Assembly (NCBI GenBank): GCA_021815245.1
Contig: JAKAHF010000166.1
Coordinates: 1-6,074, forward strand
Source: Actinomycetes bacterium
GTDB taxonomy: Bacteria; Actinomycetota; Thermoleophilia; RBG-16-64-13
DNA: 6,074 nt
Direction of reading: 5' to 3'
This document shows, piece after piece, positions 5,708 through 6,074 of the stretch; the first letter of the stretch is position 1; each line of letters opens with the position of its first letter. A program made the translations under genes and the position numbers. Under the pieces are notes generated by a model, which was not told the DNA's origin, ran no database searches, and saw only the letters and a program-made list of their open reading frames with translations.

Positions 5708-6074
5708 CTACGTGATTCCCAAGAAGACCTTGCGCACGGCATCGTCGTGCAACGCTTGGTCCTTGTCGCCCGAGAACGCGATGCGGCCGTCCTCGAGCAG
5801 GTAGATGTAGTCGGATTGCTCGGCGATGTCGCCCGTGGTCTGCTCAACCAGAAGAACGCTGAGTCCGCGGTTCTTGAGCGCGACGATCTGCTCGAAGACC
5901 TGCGTGCGCAAGATGGGAGCGAGCCCGAACGAGGGTTCGTCGACCGCGAGAAAACGGGCGTTCGACATCAGTCCACGGCCGATGGCGAGCATGCGCGCCT
6001 CGCCGCCACTCAGAGTCTGAGCGGCCTTCTTCGCGAGAACCTTCAGTTTGGGGAACATGTCTAAGACGAACTCC
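5708..6074 (-). CDS. livF: ABC transporter ATP-binding protein, LivF type (5' part outside window)
   Basis: The last 121 codons of a LivF-type ATPase; the frame is open to the window edge, so the start, Walker A and Q-loop lie beyond 6074 (family length is about 235-240). Visible in order: EFVLDMFPKLK (helical domain end), the ABC signature LSGGEARMLAIGRGLM, Walker B with catalytic glutamate FLAVDEPS, the D-loop-like SFGLAPI, and the switch segment LLVEQTTGDIAEQSDYIYLLEDGRI. The switch histidine of most ABC ATPases is replaced by Gln (VEQ), which is usual in LivF and separates it from LivG (VEH). Usual LivF reads SGGEQQML and VEQN; here SGGEARML and VEQT, modest departures. An internal ATG at 6058 is not the start. 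It energises import by the LivH/LivM pair from the cytoplasmic face. Confidence 0.9.
   Translation of the reverse strand, partial: EFVLDMFPKLKVLAKKAAQTLSGGEARMLAIGRGLMSNARFLAVDEPSFGLAPILRTQVFEQIVALKNRGLSVLLVEQTTGDIAEQSDYIYLLEDGRIAFSGDKDQALHDDAVRKVFLGIT

Noticed and set aside
4773..5804. A 343-codon open frame on the plus strand
   Set aside because: It is antisense to livH and livM, whose protein motifs are clear; its product is Glu/His/Arg-rich low-complexity sequence typical of high-GC shadow frames.
4813..5847. Upstream extension of the livM frame to 693 codons
   Set aside because: The extra part is another frame of livH and the livF end, without any recognisable domain; the ATGA overlap with a good ribosome binding site marks the real start at 4812.

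Overview
This high-GC bacterial window carries two tightly packed gene groups plus a convergent junction. The host cannot be named from the sequence. The mix of a DUF1385/YqhQ membrane protein, an iron-sulfur-flavoprotein-like oxidoreductase and a Liv-type ABC transporter would fit a high-GC anaerobe or facultative anaerobe, for example a deep-branching actinobacterial or deltaproteobacterial-type lineage. That placement is inference and weak.

Left part (about 1-3045): a minus-strand flavoprotein gene (47-1036) diverges from a plus-strand pair. The pair is an unusual MerR-TetR fusion regulator (1275-2177) followed 10 bases later by a DUF1385 membrane protein (2188-3045). The 238-base divergent intergenic region holds a good sigma70-type promoter for the flavoprotein gene (-35 at 1116-1121, -10 at 1093-1098). 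An inverted repeat lies across the -10, and a degenerate second copy of the same motif sits 81 bases away. The layout suggests that the fused regulator controls the flavoprotein and perhaps itself. The flavoprotein has an Isf-like CX2CX2CX7C cluster motif and a C-terminal four-cysteine knuckle pair resembling a zinc ribbon or rubredoxin.

Right part (3032-6074, all minus strand): the 3' half of a livF-type ATPase gene, then livH and livM permease genes, then a TetR-family regulator. Spacings are 20 bases (livF-livH), an ATGA overlap (livH-livM) and a GTGA overlap (livM-tetR), so this is one operon with probable translational coupling. It encodes most of a branched-chain amino acid/amide-type (HAAT family) ABC importer and ends with a regulator that probably controls it. 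The livG-type ATPase and the periplasmic binding protein are not in the window and may lie beyond base 6074. The TetR and DUF1385 genes converge and overlap by 14 bases.

No RNA gene, mobile element, CRISPR array or clear intrinsic terminator was seen. I do not see an obviously new multi-gene system. The best leads are the MerR-TetR fusion with its unclear start and the operator-like DNA between it and the flavoprotein gene.
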